Part shown: piece after piece, positions 54,877 through 64,000 of the stretch
Layout: the number at the start of each line of letters is the position of its first letter
Numbering within the stretch: the stretch's first letter is position 1
Source: Lasiosphaeria ovina
Lineage: Eukaryota; Ascomycota; Sordariomycetes; Sordariales; Lasiosphaeriaceae
NCBI GenBank assembly: GCA_033439765.1
Contig: JAULSN010000011.1
Location: 1,116,001 to 1,180,000 of the forward strand
Reading direction: 5' to 3'
Length of the DNA: 64,000 bases
Notes under the pieces: model-generated
Seen by the model: only the letters and a program-made list of their open reading frames with translations
The model's database searches: none
Told to the model about the DNA's origin: nothing
Made by a program: the position numbers and the translations under genes

Positions 54877-57026
54877 ATGAACAGGGCACGGCTTCTTCTT
54901 TCTTGCTCTCCCCTCCTTCTGCTACTTCTCTGGAATCGCTTTCGTGCCTCCCAGTCCGACATTCCGTCCGATCAGGCCATGAAAGAACTTCTATTGACGG
55001 CTTCGGCTGGAGAACTGCAGGCCCTGCTCCGGAGCGGAGATCTCACCAGCGTTCAGCTCGTCAAGGCCTGCCTAGGCCAAATCGCACAGTATGGCCAATC
55101 GGGTCCGAATCTCCGAGCCATCGTTTCCACCCCGCCGGAAAAAGACGTTCTATCGATCGCCGAGCGTTTGGATAAGGAACGGGCGGCGGGCAAAGTCAGG
55201 GGCCCATTCCACGGCATTCCGATCATTGTCAAGGTGCGATACGTGCACCTCTCCCACTTCAATTTCCGGGATGCTTATGTACTGCCCGCAGGACTCCATC
55301 AACACTGATCCCTCTCTCGGCATGCCGACAACCCTCGGCTCGTACGCCTTCGAAAAGTCGCGTCCCAAGAGCAACTCTGCCGTCGTACAAATAGTAAGAG
55401 CCTTGGAGTTGGACTTCTGTCTGATGTGCGCGCGCCATCTGACAGCCTATAGCTCCTGGACAAGGGATTGATCATTCTGGGAAAAGCAAGCCTCACGGTG
55501 AGACTGCCTGTGTGGCCTTGTCAAAGCCGCAACTGACATGGATGGTTCATTAGGAATTGGGCAACTTCAAGTAGCCATCCCCTATAATCACACTCTCCTT
55601 GTCTGCGCACGCCTAACAGTTTCAGGGGCGACAACATCACGTCCGGCTGGTCGGCCCTCAATGGCCAGACCCAGTCAGCCTACATTGAAGGCGGCGTGAA
55701 GCACAGAGAAATGCGTCTGGGCCACACTGTAAGAGCGGGAGGATGCCTTCAAGGCCAATGAGTGAGCGCCCTGCTAACTCTATTGTTTGTAGGCTCCTGG
55801 CGGCTCGTCTTCGGGCTCGGCTGTTGGAGTTTCAGCCGGCTATAGCCCTGTATCCATTAGAACTGAAGCACACGATTCGCTCTGTACACCCGCGTCTCGT
55901 GCTGCCCTATACGGCATGAAGCCAACAGTCGGCTCAACCCCGATGGATGGCATTTTTGTCATCTCGACTACATTCGATACTGTCGGCGCTATGGCAAAAT
56001 CTGTTGATGACCTGGCCACCTTGATTGGCTATGTGCAACAAAAGGGTCCTGGCGATGATAGTCCTATCCCTAACTACAGCGATGTATTTCAGAAAGATTG
56101 GTCGGGGCTGCGATTGGGGTTTGTGGATCCGGATAAGTGGTGGCTGCCTCCTGGTCTGTCACGCCCATCCAAGAGGTCAACACGCAGATTGTAAGCATTT
56201 TGAGTTCGCTTTTCATATCCGGACAACATAACATAACTCACACCCAGTCCAGAAAGCATCGTACGAGGTAACGATGAAGAAGATCCAGAGTTCCGGAGGC
56301 GAAGTGATCTACCCCGTCGAGCTGGTGCATCCCAAGCAGAACGGCATTGGCGCTGCGATGGACACCATCTTCGGTGAGTAAAGATTTCGTGAATCTGGGA
56401 GTGCTCCTAACGATCGGGTAGATTACGGGCCCCGTGGTGTTGTGGCCAAATATCTCGAAACGAGGGATGATTCATCCATGAAGACTCTCGAAGACATTGC
56501 CAAGTTCAATATTGACCATGCCGATCTGGAGTTGCCCGAAGGTAAGTAGCTTACTTAACCTGTGTCCCACTCCCCACCATTACTGTGTTTTCTGATAGCT
56601 CAAGTAGACTATCCCAATCAAAATGCCATTCTCGATGCACTTAACCACAAATTCACCCGCGCCGACTATGAGGCCGCCAAGGCAACCCTTCAGAGAGAAG
56701 CTCTTGAGAATGGCGTGCAAAGGCTTATGAAAGAGAACAGACTGGACGCCATCATTGGACCGACAGATGGGCCACTGGCCAGCATATCGGCCGCCATCGG
56801 TAAGAGAGAGAATCTTTTTCTAGTCTGGATTACACGAGCATTTCTTGACACTCATCTAGGAGGCCCAATCGCGACGATGCCACTTGGCCTTCTCAATCTG
56901 CATGGGCGGCCGTTTGGGCTGTCCGTAATCACACTTCCGAACCGTGATGGCGTTCTATTCAAGGTCCTGAGTGCCTGGGAAGCGACGTTCCCCAAGAGAG
57001 CCTTGCCTCCACTCCTTCTCAAGTAG
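54877..57026 (+). pseudogene. Secreted amidase-signature hydrolase, frameshifted
   Basis: Around nine exons. Exon 1 54877-55233 starts MNRARLLLSCSPLLLLLLWN, a signal peptide or anchor. Following exons 55292-55393 and 55453-55497 continue DSINTDPSLGMPTTLGSYAF and LLDKGLIILGKASLT. Catalytic residues of the amidase signature family are present: Lys119 at the end of GIPIIVK, and the serine pair in APGGSSSGSAVGVSAGY; IGPTDGPLASISAAI and GGPIATMPLGLLNLHGRPFG follow. Near 56155-56160 one base appears to be missing: LPPGL must shift frame to reach TPIQEVNTQI, after which all introns fit again. It is thus a near-complete amidase with a single frameshift (or a base-call error there). Substrate unknown; possibly a short-chain or fatty acid amide. 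Confidence 0.85.
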
Positions 57027-57682
57027 GAACGTGATCTAGGTAGTTGTGAGTTATGCGAGAGGCTCGCAATGTCAAATGAGATTGTCACTACTCCGATTTG
57101 CAGTCGGGTCCTCTATATTCAATCAGCTAGCGTATCTTGCCCATATCTTCCTCTTATACCGATTCCCGACGGCAACGGATCCTTGCTCCCCACGAGACAC
57201 GAAGCCTCTCTCGCGTATGAGGCACATCCATTAAACCGTCGACGCTCCAATATCGTAACAGTTGACGCCCTTCCCACTTCCATCTGCACAGTAACGAAAC
57301 AGCACCAAATGTCCATCACTCTCACACATCCCCACCTCTGCAGCCGACCCCACTTGATGCCACAGGATAGCCACTCCGACTTAACTATTCAGCTGTAGAG
57401 CGAGGCATCTGGAAGCAGCGATTCACACAAGGCCCACATTGCCAAGTTAACTGATGAAATACAGGCAGTAATAGTCAAAACCTCTCGCAACGGGCACCCA
57501 CAGTCCTTCCAGAAGTCACTACCGCTGGCAAACGCCAGAAACTACTACATCATATGGAGTCCCGAAACTTTGATGAAAGATACTCATGCTCCTGCTACGC
57601 CGAATGCTAGCTAAGGGACCACAGTCAGTAACACTAACCATCATGAGCAATTATCTGTTCTATTAGGGGAGACTGCACATAC
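57027..57682. other. Convergent spacer
   Basis: About 650 bp between the amidase and MFS fragment; no gene seen. Confidence 0.5.
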
Positions 57683-58411
57683 CGCTCCTGTGTAAAACGG
57701 AGTTCCTTGCCACAAGCCAGCAAGGCCGCTGGACCAGGCAAATATGTATCCCCAAACTGGTGAGCACACCAGCTGTCCCAAACTCGAAGCGACAGTAGCC
57801 GCGGAGAATAAAAAACCCCTGGAGCTGTCTGGTCCCTGGAAACTCAGAAATGATAAAAGTGGTGCTCGAATACCGAAACCAAGGGCAAATATAAGGGTCG
57901 CTTTTTTGGGGCGAGTGCATACAAATTAGCTAAACTTTCAGATTCTCTACTTAGAGAGGCGGATTGACCAACCGGGCATTAAAAGCCACCGAGCGCTGCA
58001 AATCCCTATGCAAGCCGAGCCGATGAAGAGGAAAGAGCTGCTGTAGCGGACCATCTTGAGCTCAACTTCATCGGGGCTCGCCAAAGACTTTGATCGCAGG
58101 TATCTGAGAAATGAAGGCAACAGGAACACGTACTGAACGAGTCCTATAACCGCCACCTCTGATTGAAAAATCCCTGAGTCGACAACATCCCACCCAAATC
58201 GGGCTGATGAGTACTGAACTAAAATCCCTAAAAGTAGGTACCGTAGGGTCAAAACGAAGAATAGAGGCATGACGAGCATGACGTTCTTTTGCAGCAGTTG
58301 ACTTCGAAAGCTCCCATGAAAGCTTGTTGCTAGTACACGGCCTCTCCGAATAGTGCTTGTGAGGTACCTGACTCCTAAAAGCAGCCCTGCCGACCAGCCC
58401 AAGATCCGCAT
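57683..58411 (-). pseudogene. MFS transporter, C-terminal half only
   Basis: Exon 58411-57973 (VMLVMPLFFVLTLRYLLLGI, FLLPSFLRYLRSKSLASPDE) joins exon 57900-57683 through an intron 57972-57901 (GTTGGT donor, phase 1) to give ARWLLMPATLIFALGFGI, RAPLLSFLSFQGPDSSRGFL, VASSLGQLVCSPVWGYIF and AGLWQGTPFYTGA. This is helices 7-12 of a fungal MFS transporter. The N-terminal six helices are missing: nothing similar lies in the 210 bp up to the agmatinase start. So it is a 5'-truncated remnant, or its first half was displaced. Confidence 0.7.
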
Positions 58412-58620
58412 TCGTGTGAGGATGATAGTCCAAGAGTGGTTGAAAGGTCAGGATTTGATCAGCAACCTTGATTCATGCAACTGAAAATACCCCGCACTCC
58501 CCCCTCGTGAGGCAGATCAGATCTCTCACCATTTAACTACCAGGTCAAGGCAATGGTCAACAAAATTTTCGACCCCTGAGAGAAATAATCTATCGGAGCC
58601 AGCAGGGTACAAAACACAAG

Positions 58621-59951
58621 ATGGGTCTGATGATAATGATCAATCATTGGCTGTTGTTTTTTGCTTTCCCTTTGGCTGTGGTCTCGACTGAGCCAAGCCA
58701 GAAAAATATGCTATCCGAGAAATGGGCTGCCAACGTACGTGCAATCCATCTTCCACTCTACGAACGGTCAGGCCCGTCAAGCTGACAAACAAGGTCTCCA
58801 TAGCAAGGGTTCTCGGGCATCGTAACGTTCGCTCACCTGCCACACAAGTCTTGTCTCGCCACCGAAGGACTGGACTTCGATGTTGCCATTATCGCGCCCT
58901 ATTTGACGTAGGTACAAGTTACAGATCAGGTGAGATTGATGTCCAAACAGACAAGAAATATATACTGAGCTAGGTACCTACCTAGATAATAATGCTAATA
59001 TGTACAGGTGCAAGGTTTGGGCCTCGAGCTGTGCGCGACGCGAGCATGCGATTGAGCGCAGGGGGTGGGTACAACATCAGGGCCTCCCACAACCCCCTTG
59101 CATCTTGGGCCAACCTCATAGACTGTGGTGACATTCCGGTCACACCATATGACAACGCCCTGGCAATGAGGCAGCTGAAAGAGGCATTCGTGGAGCTGGG
59201 GAGGAGGCCCGCGACGCGCTCTCTGGCAAGGGGAAGTGGTAGCTCTCCTATCGGTATCTCACACGGGACCTCGAAGCCAATCATCGTCACGATAGGCGGT
59301 GATCATTCCATCTCGCTCCCAGTTCTCCGAGCCCTGAAGGAGGTGCACAGCACGCCGGTTTCGGTGCTTCATTTCGACGCCCACATGGACACGTGGGCCC
59401 CAGATACCGACTCGTACTGGGCTACAGAGCAGTCCCGCTTCAACCACGGGAGCGTCTTCTAGCATGCATCGCAGGAAGGACTCATTAACAAGCGCTCTTC
59501 CCTACACGTTGGGCTCAGGTCACGACTCTGTGGGAATGATGAAGCTGACTACAAAACGGACGACGAGCAAGGCTTCATGAGGATATCCAGCGATGACATA
59601 GATGAGATTGGCGCCAAGGGAATCATCAGCAAGATCAACGCGTGGATTGGGCCATCCAAGCCTGTCTACTTGTCAGTTGACATCGATGTTTTAGACCCAG
59701 CACAGGCTCCGGGCACTGGAACTCCAGAGGTCGGTGGGTGGACAAGCAGGGAGCTTATCCAAATCTTGAGGGGAGTCGAGGGTTTGAACGTCGTGGGTGC
59801 AGACATTGTAGAGGTGTCTCCACCGTATGATAGTGCAGGCCAAGTGACAGCTCTCGCGGCTTCTCATATTTTGTATGAGATTTTGACGAGCGTCTCTAAG
59901 AGGGGCAGTGTGCAGACCAAGAAAGCAGAGTCAGGTAAGCACGAGCTTTGA
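58621..59951 (+). pseudogene. Agmatinase-like ureohydrolase with signal peptide, RIP stop and frameshift
   Basis: Exons 58621-58734, 58804-58929 and 59008-59951. Exon 1 begins MGLMIMINHWLLFFAFPLAV, a predicted signal peptide. Exon 2 (LATEGLDFDVAII) needs one extra base near 58896 to read LFDVGTSYRSG, then ARFGPRAVRDASMRLS in exon 3. Manganese ligands are all present: GGDHS, DAHMD, SVDIDVLDP, plus GADIVEVSPPYDSAG, as in agmatinases and related ureohydrolases that release urea. A TAG at 59460-59462 stands where the family has Trp (HGSVF, stop, HASQEG). With a frameshift and a stop it is inactive. Secretory targeting of a ureohydrolase is known in fungi but uncommon in other kingdoms. Confidence 0.88.
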
Positions 59952-61360
59952 CTATAAGCTACCCACTCTACCTAGTCTGAAGTAACCGGGGCGCCTAGTA
60001 TAGTTCTAGATATAGTTTCGCTTCATGAGAGACTTCATGGATACTACACAACAGCATCGTGATACCCGGATTGCTGGTCCATCGTTAGCTGGTACTTTGA
60101 TAGGCCATATGACTTCGTCAATGACCTCGTATCCCTCAAACAACTTCCCCAGCCAACACCTCCACCGGCAACACCCCCCTCCTCACCGCAACCCCCAGAA
60201 GCTGCATCGGGTCCGCAAACCCTGGACAAACATGCACTTCAACCCATGCGGTCCATCCTTATCCCCCACCAACTCCATAATATATATACACCCTGTGTCC
60301 TCGCCTCCCACACCTTCCTATCTGTGTCCAAGTACTTCCTCTCCCCGCCCTCCCTAAGAAGATTCGCAAACATGGTGGTCTGTGCCTACACCACATATCC
60401 CCCCCTGTTTCCACAGTCGTTAGGCAGCCCTGTGATGACGCAGCGTTTGAGATCGGATTGGAAGTGAGATGTCTAGCCACGTTAGTCACGGCTTCAAATC
60501 TCGACTACCCATATTACATAGCTGACCAGGTATTACTTCCGATTTATAATCGACTATGGGGCAAGTGGCAGCCCACAGAATATCATGCCCTCTCCAATAC
60601 GTCCAAGACAGTTTAAGTGTTAAGGCCTAACCTAAAAGGCTCACCACACAGTACAAGTATCGAAAGGAGAGAGCTAACAGCAACTCCTCCAGAAGTTGCT
60701 TATCAATTATTAGGCCCTAAACTTTGACATAGCTTGGCAAAAATTGGCATTTGTAGTGACAGACCCCTTTTATACCACTCTGGTGTTAGAATAAATAAAT
60801 AAATAGCCTGTTGGTAATATTGCGTCTATGCAATCCCACCCGCAAGAGATTACCTAAGTTCTCTACCTAGTTAGCTTCCACATGGCGCCTCCTTTAAGGT
60901 ATCGCTTCCCTTTTGAGCTTCTGCAACCAAGTCTGGATTGATGCCAAGAAGGCGCTTAACATGGTATAGTTAGTACTTACAAATAACTAGTATTTTAACA
61001 TTATAACCTAGTTTAAAGACTATATTATGTAAATACGTTCCTTGCATGGCATTTACATTGGCTGTCTTAATAGTTAAGGCACTATAGTCCAACATACATT
61101 AATAACTGGCGTTTAGAGCACTTAGCGACTCCCTTTCTATGACTTTCTCCTTTAGCAATCTTAAGTCAAGTGCTGATCCATGATAACCTATGCCGCACTA
61201 TTTAGTCATTAATAATAGATTGTTTTTTTTTTTTAAAAAAGAAAATTGGAAAATTCAACTTAAGCACAACGGGATTAGCGAGAGTGTTAAATGGCAGGTT
61301 TCTTTTCTCTGTCTTTTAAGTGAGGGAAAGCGCGGTTAGGTGTTTAAGGAGGTTGTGGTT

Positions 61361-61399
61361 ATGGTGGTGGTGGTGGTGGTGGTGGTGGTCATGGTGGTG
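61361..61399. repeat. (GGT)n microsatellite
   Basis: About 12 GGT units with two ATG-type interruptions (GTCATGGT near the right end). Non-coding context. Confidence 0.9.
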
Positions 61400-61402
61400 A
61401 TA

Positions 61403-61453
61403 CGAGGACCCAGTTTTGGGTCCTCGCAACTCCACGGCCATTTTGGACCGTGG
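61403..61453. repeat. Two adjacent hairpin-forming inverted repeats
   Basis: First hairpin 61403-61426: CGAGGACCC, loop AGTTTT, GGGTCCTCG (9 bp perfect stem). Second hairpin 61432-61453: CCACGGCC, loop ATTTT, GGACCGTGG (one bulged A). GCAACT is repeated on both sides of the second hairpin. Confidence 0.8.
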
Positions 61454-61491
61454 CAACTATAGCCGAGGCAGGCCAGAATAGTGACCCCCTC

Positions 61492-61530
61492 GCTCAGTCT
61501 GGCTCAGTCTGGCTCAGTCTGGCTCAGCCT
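61492..61530. repeat. 10 bp tandem repeat (GCTCAGTCTG)n
   Basis: Nearly four units, the last one changed to GCTCAGCCTA. Confidence 0.85.
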
Positions 61531-64000
61531 AAGGCGGCAATTGCTCAGTTCCGAAGAAGGAAAGGGAAATTCGTGGTGTCGATTTTAGTAGGCCGGGGTT
61601 GAAGTGTGTGTGTTTTTTTGGTACTGTGGGAACCCCGAGCTTACATAAGGCAGGTGTGTAATGACTTTAGGCCCCAGGCTCCGTATACGCCTGGAACTTG
61701 TTCGGGCCTTCCGCCTCGCACTTGGCGAGATGCCTGCGGAAACAAGCTTTCATCCCTCCAACCAAAAGCAAAGAGTCAATAGCGGAGGCCGGCGCGCAAA
61801 CCCGAGTTTTCGCCGGGCCCCCTGCGTCCCGGCGAAGCTAGCGGCAACTTGACGCGCAATTTTCCAGCTCCAGCGGTTCGCACGTGAGCGACTCAGTGAG
61901 GCCACCGCCCCGCCTAAATCTTTTGCCTTCCATTCTGGAATTTTACGAAGCGTGGCTGTGCTTGCTGGGTGGCGACCCCCCTCCCCGCCACAGGCAGGAT
62001 GCACATGCGTGTTTCAACCCAGCAGAACGCCCATGGGGCGCTCCCTGCCCGATATGCAAGGTACCGACAAAGTGTTTGTCTGCACAAGCAAGCCATCAGT
62101 GGGCATTCATTCGGGCGGTCTGGCAGGCAGAATATCTGCAAAACGGCAGTGCATGCAATACTATGTACGTATGAGGACGGGACAATTCCGAGTCATTTCG
62201 CCGTGATTATCTGAGTTGCACGGACATAACTGATTGAGGCCTCGCCAATTGCCAAGCTTGGAGATGACCACTCCCCAAACGGGCAAGGCGCGAGCCAAAT
62301 GTAGAAAACAATACGTACGCTATTTACTTTGGCCACTCTCTCTACAAGGCACTCTTAAATTACCCCTATGCTCACCCACCCGCTCTCATCCCGAGCACCG
62401 GAGCGGAGCATGGATGGCATGGCAATTGGCAACGCCTCACGCCCGCCCCCAACGGGAACGGCTGTGACGACAAGTAAGACAGCCAGCCCTGCCACAAGCC
62501 CTGCCACAAGCCCACAGCTGTTGGCGTGGTTGTCCCTGGGGGTGGGGTCCAAAGAGGTAATTACGATTGGGAAAATTCTCAGCCTCAAATCTCAGAGTGC
62601 CTGCGCTAGTGCGGTTGCCTTACTATGTAGGTGAAATGAAGTGTTCGTAGTAAGACGCAAATGCCCCTCTCGGGCGCAGTCGAATTTGACATAATTACAC
62701 GTGTCGTCATAAGCACTACGTACGAGGCTCTTTCAGCCGCAACCGAGTCTAATATCTCATGAAGGCCTGTTGCGCGCCAATTCAGATGCGCGATAACTTG
62801 ACTTGGCTTAAATCTGCAAGAGTCAGCAGACCAATCAGCCATGTCCACAGCAGTCAAGGAAGCCGAAACTGATAAGGCCACGGGGTCACGCGTATTCAAC
62901 AATGCTGGATAGACCAAAGACGGTTATGGAGCAAGAGAACTGATTTATCTTCTCATGAGCCTAGCACCAGTCTCTGATACTTTGGCTATTGTCAAAGCCT
63001 AAGTACATCAAACTCGCGGCTCAGCATTTGAATTGGTGCTACAAGTCTGTAGAAACTAAGCCTTGAGAGAAGTTTGCTGTTTCAGACAAAGGAAACTGAG
63101 CTAAATACTTCCCAATCTCCAGTAGGTCGGTCCTGGGCTCGATCCAAGGCCGTAATGATATTTCATATGGACGTTTTATGTGTGCGTAGAAATGGGTATA
63201 ATTAAGCCATTACACTTTGGTGATATATTTACCTGTAGAAGTCGCTCCTTGAGGCTTGGGTGGACGAAAGAAAAGAAAAAGGTAATTATTTCAGAGTCAT
63301 TCTCACTACAATAGATATTAGCATGGATTAATTAGACATCAATATACCCAACCATGTGATGCCATGCTTTCCCAAAAAGAAAAGGAAAAAGATGTAAATC
63401 TATTGTAGTCGGGTTACCCTTGTTGATAACTAACAAGGGAAGTGGGTGTTGAGAAGTAGGAATAGCCATCTTTCGTTGCTATATAGTACCAAATACAAAA
63501 CCCAGAAGGAATAGAGGTAGGATCAAATAGCACTTAAGAAAGGGAAGAAAAGGTCGTTCTTATATCTTATTCTGAATGGGATGCAAGAGACAAGCAGAAT
63601 GAAGCCTGAGGGAACGTCAAGGGAGAAAATCGTAAAGGCTCAGCAAGCAAAGAGAATATTCAGAGGATTATAAAAGCACATTGTTGGGCAATGCGTAGTT
63701 TGGTACGAAACTGCTATCTGCACTAGATACATTGCGGCTTCTTCTCGGCAACCGTATGCCATTCATCTACACTCAAACCGAATCACGAGCAAATTACCAG
63801 CTTCACTTCGTGTGCACGGATGTAATAAAACAAACGGATTCTCGTGATGGAAGAATACTTTCTCCTGATCCTCATCAGCTAAAGTAGATGCCTATCGACC
63901 TATCTAGCACGAACCCAGATGCCAATACCCCAGAAGCCGCCTTTCCCGAATGCCTATTCTCTGGCAAAGCAACTGATTAGTTCGATTAGTATATAGAAGG

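Larger units (their letters stand above)
59952..64000. other. Gene-poor AT-rich region with simple repeats
   Basis: Four kilobases without a supportable gene. Short open frames (such as at 60025, 61661 and 61884) lack coding composition and conserved motifs. AT content is high between 60500 and 61300 and again from 63000 to the end. Repeats in 61361-61530 are listed separately. A CCCTGCCACAAG duplication lies at about 62485-62510. Confidence 0.55.

Noticed and set aside
33721..59462. Stop codon reassignment or programmed readthrough as the cause of repeated in-frame TAG
   Set aside because: Intact genes in the same window end at TAG, and the stops fall in genes that also carry frameshifts or deletions.
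60025..60357. Pro/Ser-rich plus-strand ORF
   Set aside because: Low complexity with no intron signals or conserved motif; region is otherwise gene-free.

Overview
This 64 kb window is nuclear DNA of a filamentous ascomycete (Pezizomycotina, most likely Sordariomycetes). The evidence is short introns of about 50-80 bp with GCTAAC/GCTGAC branch sites close to the acceptor, fungal-only families (HET, DUF3433, PigL_N-type N-termini, OTT_1508-like deaminase, NB-ARC STAND protein) and in-frame stops of the type left by repeat-induced point mutation (RIP). No tRNA, rRNA, CRISPR or bacterial feature was found. Exon joins were worked out by hand from reading frame, intron phase and splice motifs.

Positions 1-28.9 kb are a conserved, GC-richer core. 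In order: the tail of a membrane protein, a HET-domain protein, a DUF3433-like membrane protein, a PigL_N/STAND-type protein, a mitochondrial stomatin-like protein (SLP-2), the Golgi trafficking factor MON2 (7 exons), the ubiquitin-conjugating variant MMS2 (divergent from MON2), a Cup1-like LYR protein, a bZIP transcription factor, a 3.4 kb spacer, a protein kinase with coiled coil, and a small unrecognised gene. Their reading frames are intact after splicing.

Positions 29-60 kb are an accessory, decaying compartment. A three-copy family of small proteins is dispersed through it: copy A intact at 29.6 kb, copy B split by a decayed LTR-like element at 36-39 kb, copy C broken at 46 kb. Around these lie gene fragments (PHO80-like cyclin, Kap123 importin, hAT transposase, BCS1 AAA protein, HET domain) and several almost complete genes carrying one or two disabling changes (cytochrome P450, NB-ARC protein, amidase, agmatinase, C2H2 zinc finger, 5'-truncated MFS transporter). 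Nearly all in-frame stops are TAG or TAA where Gln or Trp is expected, as C-to-T or G-to-A changes in CpA/TpG would give. Intact genes here are a dynamin-like GTPase, an OTT_1508-like deaminase beside it, and a NUDT15-like Nudix hydrolase. A 262 bp TA-flanked MITE sits just after the last recognisable exon of the NB-ARC gene.

Positions 60-64 kb are AT-rich and apparently gene-free, with a GGT microsatellite, two adjacent hairpins and a 10 bp tandem repeat.

The accessory half resembles a conflict or allorecognition island (Mx-like dynamin, deaminase, NB-ARC and HET remnants, repeats) attached to a stable core segment. The broken amidase, MFS and agmatinase genes look like a small abandoned catabolic cluster.
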